A stretch of 64,000 nt of DNA from Siniperca chuatsi (taxonomy: Eukaryota; Chordata; Actinopteri; Centrarchiformes; Sinipercidae), in contig NC_058043.1 in assembly GCF_020085105.1 (NCBI RefSeq), positions 14,727,167 through 14,791,166 on the forward strand, read 5' to 3'. Position numbers and translations under genes: made by a program. Position 1 is the first letter of the stretch. Each line of letters begins with the position of its first letter. Positions 1-29,538 of this stretch are shown one piece after another. The notes under the pieces were generated by a model. It searched no databases. It was given only the letters and a program-made list of their open reading frames with translations, and had not been told where the DNA came from.

Positions 1-3000
1 GCATGCAGCAGGAAATGCTTTGTCATTTTAGACAGACTTCCTCCCTTGCATGAAATAATTTTCACACAGTGATTAAATTTCACTGTTTCACTGCTGTCTA
101 CTGCAACATCTGCCTCTCTTTATAGCAATATCTGCGATTCACCATGTTGTAAACGCTGTACATGTTCATTAACGCTTACCCAGCCTTAAGGACACTCACT
201 CATTCCCTTGCTCACTCATCCACTCAATGGCCAGTTCTTTCCCTCCCTCTCATTCATTCAACCAATATATCTTATTTCTGTGCTTTTGAACAGATTCTAT
301 CTTCTATCTCAGCAGCGGCTCAAGTCTATTATATCCCTCCATCATTCAGACTTGCTGACAGGTCAATTAGAGGTTGAGGTCCTATCCTTCAAGCGATGGT
401 ACTTGCAAGAATGTTTGCTTTGGTTTGTTTGATTTGTCATTCTCCCCTTCTCTGTACAGACACTCCATACAAGATATTAGATGTGGCAACACAGGCCTGC
501 ATAATATTTTTTACATGGCTGTTTTTGTGTTTTTTTTCACTCTAAAAGCCCTGTGGTACATTCTGTGTTCTATTTCATAGTTAATGTGAAAAGACATGTT
601 GATTTCATACAAAATGGGATAAACTTAAAACTGGGTATGCAATGTCACCTAAACTAACCTTGCATTACTCTGTGCTTTAAACTGTGCAGCCTTTTGCTTT
701 TCTCCCCAGACCTGTTCTTTATTAGAAATGTGAAATGAAACTCAGGAATAATTTTTACTTGGAATATTTGCCTTTATGAGCAGCTCCTGTATCAGAGGTC
801 ATTGTAATGTTTAACCACTGGTTCCTGACACTGTTCACCACCACATATTTTCCCACACACTGCAATGATAGGGAGAACACTTTGATCACAAAGACAGCAA
901 GTCCAGCAGAATTATAAGTTCCCCTCCATTTGGATTTCACTTTCAGAGCAGCTCTAGGTCATCTCAGACTCTCACTTGGTCTCAGGAATTTTTCAACTTG
1001 ACTAATGCCTCTTGTTACTTTTTGTTAGTTGTGGGAAACATAAGAGTAGGCCGTGTGTTGGTTGGTTAGAGCCCCCGCACACTTTAATTTTCTTTTTTCT
1101 TTTTTTTAAAGTAGAGGCATAAAGTTGCAGGAAGATGGTGTGAATGTGGGAAGGCCAGGAACCTACGGGGGCATTGATTTATTCACATTGGACCACAGTG
1201 TGACTCGTCCTCTCCTTCGGTTGCTGGTGTTCGTCCCTATGTCATAACCGGTATGTGTGCATACGTGTGTCTGTCCCAGCATGCCGAGTTCGCTCCCTTG
1301 GGTCCCTGACCGTGTGCGCAGGGTGCCTCCTCCTCCCCAGCTGTGAGGAGCTGCGCTCTGACATGGCCTGTCCCTTTAGCTCACTCTGAACGTTTGACAC
1401 GCCGAGCGCAGAGGTCAGCCTGACCTACTTTCCCCTGGCGGCCCTTCTGCTGAGCTGCAGCACTCCTCAGCAGGGGGGGGGGGCAGCGAGGGCGGCGCTG
1501 CTTACGCCTCCACTGCTGTCCTGGTGTGTTAAATCACCGCCATTTGTTAAGAGACACGTTCCAGTGTGTGTGTGTGTGTGTGTGCATGTTTTTTAGGTGT
1601 GTAGGAGGCATCCCACATACACAGACGAACACACACACACAGGTTTGTGCTGAGGTTGGATATGAAGTGCTCTGTGGGGGTTGCAGGTAGATGCTGGGCA
1701 GCACTTGGGCAGGACCCCTGCAGTGAGCTCTGTCTGACTCACTTTGTGTACCACTGTTCACACCCTCTGACCTCTTCCACCTACTTCACTTCCCTATATA
1801 CTGTAGATCCATTTATACCCTTATACCAACTTATAACATGCTGTCTTAAAGCAAATATTTTGTACTCATGCAGACTTAGATGATAAATCTAAGGAGCTGC
1901 TGCTCAAATGCTGACATATTGTTTATATGCGCAGCGGTAATTGGCCTTAATTTTTCATCAGCCTATCGTTGTCTTGCTCTCCCCTTTCTCTCCTACTCAG
2001 CAAATACAGTATGATCTATCAAATGCAGCAACTGTCACCGTCATCATGTTTTCATTTTCTTCCTTTGCTGCTGTTGTAATATTTTAAAGTCCCCTTTTGT
2101 TCTGGTTCATCTCTTCACCTACAAATGACCCACAGCCAGTTAGTTTCACACCACAAATGTGTCTAAAGCAGTGAAAAGAGTTTGTCTGATATAATATATG
2201 GGACGTCTTGGGCACAGGGCCTGTCAGGAGGAGAAGAGAGCAGGCAGGCGGAGTTCATTAAAAAGTAAACTTCTAATGTAGCGGCAGGCCTTGGCTGCTT
2301 GACTGTATCAATGATTTAGGCCCAGCAGAAGGTCCTTAATGGATAGAACCACCTCGCTGCAAGTTCAGCTGCTTCTGTCTGCCTGGCATCAAGTGGCTCA
2401 CACATTCAGACACACATAGAGGCTGTGAAGGAAAAATGGTTTTAAGTACTTAAGTGTTTATGGCATTGCACAGCTTGCATCACACACCCTCCCGCTCAGA
2501 CACTCCCCTGTTGGACATTTCTCAGGGTTTTAAAGTAGCATAGACTGGTTAAATTGAGAGCCTCATATCTGTTTGTCACCATACACTATGCATGATCACA
2601 CTCTGCATTCACATTGTTTTATTCATCTGAACGTATGTTGAACTGTGACAGAGTGTTGCTAAAAGGACAACGCCTGTATAATGGTGCTGTCACTGCAGCC
2701 TGTGTGAAGTATTCAGGCTGGGTTTAGGACAAGGAAGAGCATCTATGAGCCTGAAAGGAGGAAGGATCTCTAGTCATGTTTATGTGTTTGGACATTTGGA
2801 TGTCAAGTCTGTGTCTTATCAGATCTAATTCTACATATTATCTTTTTGTGGCTAGATTACATCCAGCAGCAGTGCAAGCCTCAGCGCTTGCCAATCTAGT
2901 TTTGACGATCCGATAGCAGTGTGACCAAAATATATTGTGGTTCACACCTTTCCATCAGTGTATTCTGGTATAACAGAGGCTGTAGTGGTCAATTATGTTT

Positions 3001-3017
3001 TGTATGCCTGTGGAACT

Positions 3018-3105
3018 AAAACTGTCGGTCAATGAATCGATTAGTCAGTCGACAGAAAATTCATTTATTGATGATTGATTAATCATTGCAGTTCCAAGCA
3101 AATAT
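3018..3105. repeat. fragment of the aatcgattag palindromic repeat family
   Basis: Contains aatcgattagtcagtcgaca and gattgattaatcattgcagt, the end motifs of a family also seen at 18003-18557, 39445-39888, 51329-51691 and 60534-60795. Confidence 0.5.
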
Positions 3106-3330
3106 CAACATGTTGACTAAATGATTGACTATGCATTTTTTAAATTTGAGAATCTTCTGTTTTGTGTAGAGATTTTTTAACAGTTTTGAGTCAATTTTAT
3201 TTTGATTCCTGAAAATCTTGTGTGATGATAAATGACTTGTGAGAGTCTGTGTCTCTTATTACCCTGTCTATTGTATTTTGAGCTGTTGTCTTTCTCTGTA
3301 TGGATTACATTTCCTTAGTTCAGGTATTTG

Positions 3331-4215
3331 GGTGATACTCCACCCAAAATCTTTTGAGTATCAAACACTCAGCCCTGCAGTCTTGAAAGGTGGCTGTTAA
3401 AATGTTATATTTTGCTCCTTCAGAAACAACAGCGGTTATCTAGAATTTGTGTCAGTTGTATTGGATTACACTGGTGGAGAGACAAAAAGTGTCAAAATGT
3501 CCTACAGCATAATCCACTTCTCTGCTGTCCATTCTCATGCCCAGTGTGTTGTAAACACACATATTTTGTCAAAATAAGGCTATTTACGCTACTTCAAGTA
3601 GAGGAAAGGCAATACTGTGACATGGAATGAGCTTCTTTAGCTATAGTTTTTGTTGAGCATACAGACATACTGCAGGGTGGTGGATTATGATTCAGGTGTG
3701 TTAACAGCTTCCATTGGACATTTTTCTTCTTGTCATTTTTACATTACATTCATTTTTGCAGACACTTTTGCCCAAAGCGACTTATAATAAATGCATTCTA
3801 AACTAATAAGAGCAAAAGTGAGATGCCATCAAAAAGTGCAACCTTCTGGAACAAAGAACTAAAAGCATGTTCTGTGCTACAGTACAACAGTGTGAAAAGT
3901 TGAGTTGTCAGCCTGTGGCGGAATAACGGATGTGACGCATCTGTCCTGAGTTTGGTGGGCAGTTCATCCCACCACTGCATGGCCAGAAAAGAGTAGAGCT
4001 TTGACTGAAATGAGCGACCACAGGGGCCCTGCAGGCTAGCACCAGTGTCTTAAACTTGAACTCGAGGTGAGTTGCAACAGAGAGCCAATGTCCTGAACAC
4101 ATTTTGGGGGATCCATTGTAACATGAATTCTTTGTGAAGGAGCAAACTGCAGACTTTTTACAGCCTTCTTTCAAGCCTATGGGGACTATTGATACTCAAA
4201 AGATAGATTTTATGT
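3331..4215. mobile_element. old DNA-transposon-like repeat with inverted ends
   Basis: Left end aaaatcttttgagtatcaa (about 3346-3364) and right end ttgatactcaaaagatagatt (4189-4209) are near inverted repeats. A second repeat (3746-4170, acattacattcatttttgca type with ...agcgacttataataa) appears nested inside. Both look like common teleost interspersed families; no ORF of note. Confidence 0.4.
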
Positions 4216-5218
4216 TGAGTTTCACTTTCAGAAAACATTCCCTTCTGGTACATGAACAGAATTATTTTTGACTATGGCGACAGTTTCATCCTCTCTATTT
4301 TCTGTTGGAGAACAGTGTTAGACTTCTTCTGGATTGCATTGGCATTTCAAAGTGATTTAACCAGCAAGATTGACAGCATTACAACAAGGCTGTCATTATC
4401 ATCCCTCCTGGTGGTATAATTGCCTATACTGTTGAACAAGCAGCTCCGATCTTTTGCACTTGGGGGTCTCTCTCTCTCTCTCTGTCTGTGCCTCTCTCTA
4501 CTCATCTCCTGCATCCGTTAAACTCATCAGAGATTCCTACAGCTTTTCAGTGTGGCCATCTGTCAATACCACTCCATGCGGTGGAGTGGAGAAACGTGTG
4601 CATCCATTGGCTCTTGTAAGCCCTCAGCTGGCCTGCCTCCAGCTGGTTCTGAGGGCCTTGCTGTAGCTGGTTAACCCAGGCCTGGAGCATCGCTCTCCAG
4701 CCCTTGTGGCTACTTCAGCCCATCTCGCTCCCCCAACCAGGCAGCTGGATGAACCTCCCTCTTCACCGCTGTGGAGTAGCATGTAACACTGTAATGAGTT
4801 AACTTTCAGAATGATCTACATAATTTATTTCCTGCCCCCACAGGAGCTCGCTGAAGCATTAATTAATATCAGGCCCTGGTATCAGCAACCATCCCAGTGT
4901 GGGATTCCTTCTGGCTTCTATTTTTGGCACCCGTGGAATTTGAGATATTTGTGCAACCAGAATGCAGTTTGTTGGACATTGATGAAAGATATTGCTTCCT
5001 GGTGGCTTTGTACACAGATTGAGCTCCTGTATATGCTTGTAGAGTGAAATCTGGACTCAGTTGTAGGCCAGATCTAATACCACTGAAACGAGCTGACCTC
5101 GATGACAGGAGCTGTGACTAAACCTAAATGATACATGCCAACAAGTTGTATCCCCTTGTTGCTGCTGGCAGTTATGTTCTCCACACTTAAGTACTACAGA
5201 CTTGTTTGTGTAATCTGA

Positions 5219-22128
<16,910 letters not shown>

Positions 22129-23530
22129 CCCCTAGACCTCCTTTTGCAAACAAAAGGGAGCGAAGAGAGGAGGTGGAAGTCAGGCTGAGCTGAAAGGCCG
22201 CAGGAGGAGGAGGAGGAGGCCACTGTGGGTGGGATGCAGAAGAACATTTGACAAGCTTTGGAGAAAGACAGACTTCAGAGTCCTGACATTTTTACAAAAG
22301 CAAAACATAACTAGAAAATGTTACTTTGAAGACAATCATATTTAGTCGGACATGTTAAAGTGATTGCTTATGTACTTGTCTAGAGACAAGTAAAACACAT
22401 TCACGTCTAAACCACATGCTCCTCAGCTCCTCAGCCAGCCCGCTCCCCGCTCCCCGTCCCTAGCCATCAGCCTTCAATACCCCCCACCCCCCGCGCTCCG
22501 TAACTGTTATGTGATTTGAGCGACGTGTTCAGCTTGTAATTCTTCTCGTGTTGACATTGGCCTCAGCTGCCTCTTGGATGAGTTAATCTCTTTCTTTTTT
22601 TTATTATTTGTTTTTTTGGTTTTTAAGAAACACAGGCCGTCTCTGTGAGTAATGTGATGGTGCTCGTTGGTCACTTTTGGGAGAAAGTGGGCCCCACTGT
22701 GGCTGAGTTGGTGGTAAAGTTAGGTTTACAATAACTGAGGTTTTGAACAGGGTGTTAAATGTTTAAGCAGGCTTGATAGTAAAACAAACCAAGAGAGAAA
22801 GTGAGCGAGAGATCACAGAAAGGATTGTGATCTGTTTTCATAGCCAACTAATGTGATCAGGCTCACTGGAACAGACTAGTTTTGGGAGTGCAGCAACTTT
22901 TTTTGTTTTCTTAGTTATGTCTCGAGCACTTCAAGATGAGTGAATATGATAAGTGTGAGAAGAAGGTGAAAGCAAGCAAGTCAGAAATTTTTTGTCTTTT
23001 TGAAATTCATTCAACCCAAAGTAACCTGAGATTTATGTTCTCTGTGTGCATCATGTTGGTTAATAATTGCTTTACCAATCAGAAGCTGTTGTAACATTAA
23101 ATACTAACCAAATTCACATTTTCAAGCAAGTTTTAATGGTAAAGTTCATCAGTTTTAGATGGGTAGCCTATTGATCATTAAGCCGTAATCATTCAGAAAC
23201 AATGAAATCTATATCGGCTGATCTTCGCTTATCACCAGTATATTTGTATTGGCATATACTGTATATCAGCCAATAAGTAACAATAAATTGCAGCAAAGAA
23301 ATGTCAAAGATGTTTTTGCGATAATTTAGAAGCTGTGTTTCTGTTACAGTTTGTCTACCAGAGAGCACTGTCAAGTTGATTTTCAAACTGTTAAGTGGCC
23401 TGCTCAGACCATATCATGGTCATATTTCTTTAAAAAACTAGTTTAGAGAACATGTTTGTTTATTCTAAAAAACAAACATCAGCTGATATATCATTATCTG
23501 ATCTGAAACTTTGAAATATCTGTATTGGTA

Positions 23531-23925
23531 GAAACAGCTGGCCTGCCTCTGTCACCTACCTGCACCTCTAAAGCTCACTAATTAACACGATATATCATGT
23601 TTGTTAAATCTGTGCAATAACTGAAGCGTAAAAATGGTTTTAGTGTGGGACTATTTCTTGGCTGGTTGCAGTGACTTCCTGGAGATATAACATGTTAATT
23701 AATGAGCTTTAGAGGTGGTCGTAGGCTGATTTTGTTATTGTTGGACAGAGCCAGGCTGACTGATTCCCTCAGTTCCCAGTCTTTGTGCTAAGCTAAGCTA
23801 ATTGTCTGCTGGAGGTGGCTTCATATTTACTGTACAGACGTAAGAGTGGTATTGATCTTCTCATCTAACTCTCGGCAAGAAAGCATATAACCATATTTTC
23901 CAAAATGCCAAACTATTCCTTTAAA
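23531..23925. mobile_element. MITE copy 1 (aggaatagt...ccaaaatgccaaactattcct family), 5' truncated
   Basis: Shares long blocks with 25024-25497: ctctaaagctcactaattaaca, catgttaattaatgagcttt, gtctttgtgctaagctaagct and the right end ggcaagaaagc...caaactattccttta. It lacks the left terminal repeat and abuts another AT-rich repeat (23190-23530). Confidence 0.7.
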
Positions 23926-24441
23926 CAATTACACTTAAAATTGTATGCAACCATATTATAACAATTTATACTAGTGACAGTAACAAGTAAAACATCGAGA
24001 GCCTGTATGCAATTTTAAAATGGTTTCAAGCCTCACTCATTTGAGACGTCGCTAGTAGACCAATAAAATGTATTAAAATAAAAAAACTAATAGAATCTGG
24101 TGTGAAAGCTTCTTAAATGTCTTAATACTTTGATTATTTAATGATCAATAGGATATGTATCAGATGTTGAACTTTCCATTTGAAAAGGGCAGAAAAGCAA
24201 GAGTTTTTACTGTACGTGTCCTTGATTTGTAGAGTTACGTCATGCCTTTTTCTGCCAGTTGTACATCAAAGTGACTTTTTGATGCTACACTCACTGTTTG
24301 TTACTTCTGCATTTAAATTATGGAGATATGATTCTTTTTTTAGCTGCCCAATGTTTTGTTATGATAGTTCGAAAGCGTAAGATTTTGCTATTATTCAATC
24401 ATAACAGAATGGGAAATGTGACTCATTACACAGTACATACA

Positions 24442-24469
24442 GTGTGTGTGTGTGTGTGTGTGTGTGTGT
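24442..24469. repeat. (TG)n microsatellite
   Basis: 14 TG units in the foxj3 3'UTR. Confidence 0.9.
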
Positions 24470-25023
24470 CGCGCGCATATGTTGGTTGAACATATGGTCT
24501 GTGCGTGCACGTGTGTGTGTGTGTTTTGGTTTTAGTAATTTTGGGGCTATGATTGATTGCTCCAATCATCTCTATGCTATCAATGAGCACAAATGCAGAT
24601 GCACACAGTGATTAAAGACTAGATTTGAGACATGCTTTTTTTGTGGGAAGGGTTTCTCAAGCACAGAACAGGGAGATCAGCGGTTCTGGAAACCTGTCCT
24701 CTGTGTCCTGTAACAAGTGGCTCCTCAATCAGACAGGTGCTGAACTTTAGACACTGTTTAAAACAAAAAAAAGCCCTTTGCACACTTACACCTTTTGTTG
24801 ATCCTAACCATTTTTAAGATGCGAAGCACCTCCTGGATTTTAAAAGCTAGTCACTCACATACTCATTCATTTATTAATTCACTCACAGTTAAGACTATCT
24901 GACCCCTAGAGGCAAATATGAGGCATTGTCCACTGTTGACAACGAACAGGATTATTTCTCCTCTCTGTGACACTGCTGAACTGTGTACGGTGCTTTACAT
25001 CTATGACACTGTGTGTCCTTGTT

Positions 25024-25497
25024 TAAAGGAATAGTCCAACATTTTGGGAAATAAGCTTTCTTGCCAAGAACAGTAAATATCAATCTACAGCCAGCAGCCA
25101 GTTAGCATAAAGTCTGAAAACAGCTAGCCTGGCTCTGTCCAAAGTTAACAAAATCCTGCAAGCACCTTAAAGCTCACTAATCAACATATTGTATCTCATT
25201 TGTTTATCCATACAAAAACTGTAGTGTAAAAACTACAATTTATTGTACTATTTCTTGGCCGGGTGGGGTCACTTCCATTAGATATAGCATGTTAATTAAT
25301 TACCTTTAAGTGGATTTTGTTACCGTCAGACAGACCCAGGCTAGATGTTTTCAGTCTTTGTGCTAAGCTAAGCTAACCGTCCATTGCCTGTAGTTTCGTA
25401 TTTATCGTATAGTGAGGAGAGTGTTATCGATCTTCTCATCCAACTCGGCAAGAAAGCAATTAAGTGTATTTCCCAAAATGTCAAACTATTCCTTTTA
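25024..25497. mobile_element. MITE copy 2 with both terminal inverted repeats
   Basis: Left end aaaggaatagtccaacattt, then tgggaaataagctttcttgcc; right end ggcaagaaagc...tatttcccaaaatgtcaaac then tattcctttt. The ends are inverted repeats of about 40 bp. This is a very common teleost MITE family; here it lies in the foxj3 3'UTR. Confidence 0.8.
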
Positions 25498-27018
25498 GAT
25501 AATTTAGCAACGAGGGACTCCAGTAGTCATCGTAGTTTTGATTTCATATTAGGATGACAATCATGGATTCTTTTTTATATTTCATAATGTCTGTGAGAAA
25601 AGGCACTTTCAAGTCTCACATGGTTGTTTTATTGGATATCTTAGAACCATATGTTTCTACATTTGACCGCATAGAAGGTTATTTGAAACTAGAACCTGCC
25701 CAGTTTTATATTGTAGATCTTCTGTTAAACTGTCCAGATGAAGTCAAGTTCTCTTCTATACTGCCATTCATTTTTATATTTTCAGCTAATAATTTTGTTT
25801 TCTTTTCCTGCCAATCATACCTGCCCACTCCTGCTTCTTTCTGCAATGTTTTTTGGTCTGTCTTTATATATCAAATGTCCGCTGTATGTGGAGGATTGCC
25901 TTGCCTGTGGATCTCAACTGAGTTTTTTAAAGTGTTGTTCAACTGCCAGAATTTCTTAATTAGTGCTCAGACAGAATACTTAGTCAATTAAGTGACCCAA
26001 ATGACTGTGTGGGCCAAAGGACTGCAACTGAAGACAGCAGTGAAAAAGAGCATCAATGTGTATTCATTAGGACTCTATGGACCTACAATAGAGAACATCC
26101 TGTGAGTCCTTGGTTGGTGTGAAGGTGAAGTGTGTTTCAGTTCTTCCAGGTGAAGACTATGAACACACAAGCTACTATTTGAGTACCCATGGGAAAACAA
26201 AACGTTTGAGCTAACGGATGTGACTAAAAGGGAAGAAGGTGAAGACAATGACTGGATCACAATCACAATTTTACATGATGTCTGTATGTGTGTGTGTGTG
26301 TGTGTGTGTATTTGTGTGTTTGCTTGTGTGAGTTTAAGTTCTTTTTTCAAAAGACAATTTAAGTTTTTAAATTCCGCTGGATATGTACCTGCCAGAGAGA
26401 TTACTATTAGTGGGGAAAAAGATGAAAAGATAAAAAAAAAGCCTTGTTACAATATGGGAGAGAACTGCCAACAAGTACTGCTGATTGGGGCCTATTTTAT
26501 TCAGTGCTGGTGTGTTGTTGTGCTTGTACATATATGTCTTTTCAATCATCCCTTTTTTCCTCTTGGGGGTGGGGTATCAAGGCAGGGGGTGGGTCTTACT
26601 CACGAAAGAGAGGAGGTAAAAGAATAGAGTATTTTGTTATTGTCCAATCAGAGGGTGACAGTATGTATATATCTATATTGTATATATGTGATGAAAATGC
26701 GTTGGCTTTTTGTGTGACACTACCTTTTACCTGTACTATGGTTCTACATTCAGTGTTTCAGTGTTGATAATATATATTTGGTTTGTGTTTTATTTTTCTG
26801 TTTTTTTGATTTTGTCTTTGTCATTTCTTGTATTTTTTTTCTCCTATTTGTCCTTTTTTTGTTTATTGCACGGTTTATTACTTTTGTTGTCCAATGAGGT
26901 GACACAGCTACTCTTTGTATTCGTTTAGTGCTGTAAAATAACTCAAGTGTTATTAGAATTGTCGATACCACCGCCCACCCCACCCCCTTCCCCAATATGC
27001 ATGAATGGCACTTAAAGA

Positions 27019-27024
27019 AATAAA
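27019..27024 (+). terminator. candidate foxj3 poly(A) signal AATAAA
   Basis: AATAAA within cttaaagaaataaaatatgg, followed 30-50 bp later by tgtgctgtttgagctttgtt, a GT-rich downstream element. It is the best-formed signal between the foxj3 stop and the next gene. Confidence 0.5.
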
Positions 27025-27040
27025 ATATGGTAACTTCACT

Positions 27041-27422
27041 GTGGATTAATGTGCTGTTTGAGCTTTGTTCCGTCAATATTACATGGCAGGATGATATTTC
27101 AGTCTTGCATCATCAGCAGATGAAGCGTTTGTTCAAAACCAGAGCATGGAGGTGACTTGACTTTAGAATTTTGTTTCACTTACATATCTGTCATAACATA
27201 AGCAACTCCTCTGACATGCATCTGAAAAAAAAACCAAGAAAGCCACAAACAATACAGTAAATAATAACAAGCAACACAAAACGTAAACACATAGAACACA
27301 TATTAATAAAAGATCATTCCTTAGGATACAATATAAGGGCTTTACTCCACTGCCCAAATTATATGCTTATACATCTTTATAAACATGCACAAACTTAAGA
27401 AATATGTACACACACACACACA

Positions 27423-27453
<31 letters not shown>

Positions 27454-28316
27454 TCAGGCATTTCTTAAAGGGTATACTGTATGATTATAAAGTAAAACTT
27501 CCCCTTTTTCTGCCACTTTAGTCCAAATTGTCACATTTTCTGCTTTCACTGTATATTTTCTGGCTCCTATTTATAATATCCAACCATAAAAGTAACCAAT
27601 GTTTTTGAGTTAACGTACGAGAGCTCTTCTAGCAAACAGAGAGCCGCTTTTTTGCCTATAAGACCTATAAGATAGTCTTATAATTTGGTATAAGTAGAAT
27701 ATGCTCTGTGAATTGATGTATGGCAAGAAAGTTTAATATTATTTCAAGCTCTGCTCCAGTTAATGGAAGCATCAAAAGGTAGCATACCCTCTCTTTAAAC
27801 TGTTTGTTTTACTGATGCAGTTTGAGATTGGAAAAAGAGAGTGTATGAACTTCTTTCTCACTCCACTGTGAGAAAGATCAAGGCACCAGAAGTAGATTGT
27901 TGTAAATACTTAATAAGCAACTGTGATATGCATCTTGATGTAGTGTTTAGAAACAGCCAGTAGAATACATTGTGTAGCTTCATGTAACTTCATGTATCTA
28001 TTTTTTACAGAGCTGTGTAGGCAGAAAATATTCAAACTGTTGGATGTTTGATCTAGCATAAGGAACGGCTGGTGTGTAGTCTTGTAGAAGAAGTCCATAT
28101 GATCTCACAGTAGGTTTCTCTTTTTACCCACCCAGCCCTCAAAGCACCCTCCCAATATTTCCATATGGTGTGTCACTTCACAACATGTGTCCATGCTGAC
28201 ACTTTACACGTGTACTTCACCCCTGTAGGATATACCTTCACAGTAGGGGCACCGGTCTGGCTGCTGTATTGGAATTTTTGGAAATTGTTTGACTCCAGTG
28301 AAAAGACTCAGACCAG
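27041..28316. other. intergenic region between foxj3 and the pdpn-like gene
   Basis: AT-rich; holds a CA/CATA repeat (27412-27452). The pdpn-like promoter should lie near its right end, but no TATA box or CpG island is evident. Confidence 0.6.
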
Positions 28317-28325
28317 ATGGACATC

Positions 28326-28398
28326 ATGTTCAAAGCTTCCTCTCTGCTACTGCTGACCCTGGTCCTAAATGTTCAGCTATGCTCATCAGCACCTATAT
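28326..28398 (+). CDS. pdpn: pdpn-like exon 1: signal peptide
   Basis: Encodes MFKASSLLLTLVLNVQLCSS then API, ending in phase 1 at atat|gtaagc. The start was chosen by resemblance to the mammalian podoplanin N-terminus. The upstream in-frame ATG at 28317 (cagATGG) would add MDI and cannot be excluded. Confidence 0.75.
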
Positions 28399-29501
28399 GT
28401 AAGCCATGCATTTCTTCTAAACTCTTTTGATATGATAATTATTGATCATAATTATCAGAATGGAATCCTTAAATGGGCTTAGCTCAATGATATGAAAACT
28501 AATTGCTAAGCTACTTTTATATATTACCAAGGTGTTGCCTCTCTGGAAAATAATGTAGACATCATAAAATACAATAGGCTGTTAACATATAGATTTTTAT
28601 ATATTGTACAAAATAATGTAATATTAGGCTATATAAATGTAAAATACTGTCAGATAATATATCAATGCTACATATTATTGTAGTCTGAGTAAATATATTT
28701 ATCAGTTGAATTCTTATTCATATATTTTCTCATATATTTTTAACAGATTGCTAGAGTTACAGTTACAGAATATTTGTTGATTTATGATTACATGAATGTC
28801 TGAATAAACTAAATATTCTAACTTAATTCAGAAATATGTTACAGAAGTACATAAATATGTTGTTTAATAAAGTAAACCTGTGTTTGGTGTTACATAATAG
28901 GTACATTGTGAGTCAACAGAATCTAAGACAGGAAAAGGCAAATATTGCTTTAGGCATTTTCTAGCTATGAATAATAAAAAATATGCATTCAGTTTGGAAA
29001 CTGACCTCGGTCACCCACGTAAATCGAGAGTTCCTGAATGTGATTAACAACCAAACTTATCTCGAAATACTTTCATGGCCTGTTCAGCCACACCTGCTCC
29101 TGTTAGCATGCTATCCTGTGAGACATTTGAACTAAACTTGGATCACTACACACCTTCCATGTTTGTATCAGGTCACTGGAGATCTTCCTTACTGTTACAT
29201 AATCAGCCATCGTAACATTTGACGCCATTTTCCGAGCTATAGTGTACTGTGTAGAATGCCTACACTTATGCTTAACCTCAGACCCTTTCAGATTAAAATA
29301 AGTTAAAATTTGCTAAATCCAAACTAATATATATGGCATCAAATTGAGCTCAGTGGAATGTAAATGTAAAAAAACAGACATATTTGGGCTTTTTATCAAT
29401 GCAAAAGTAAGCTTCAATGAGAAATTTGATTTCATATTATTGAGAAACTCCAGGAATTATACAAAATATAAAAATGTAAGTATAAAATATCTATAAATGT
29501 G

Positions 29502-29538
<37 letters not shown>

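Larger units (their letters stand above)
22129..27040 (+). other. foxj3: foxj3 3' untranslated region (probable)
   Basis: About 4.9 kb from the foxj3 stop to an AATAAA followed by a GT-rich stretch. It is AT-rich and holds two MITE copies (23531-23925 and 25024-25497) and TG repeats at 24442-24469 and 26288-26312. A 145-codon ORF at 25554-25991 has no recognisable motif. The 3' end is inferred from the poly(A) signal only. Confidence 0.6.

Noticed and set aside
25554..25991. 145-codon ORF in the foxj3 3'UTR
   Set aside because: No recognisable domain, composition typical of AT-rich non-coding DNA, no splice or promoter context.
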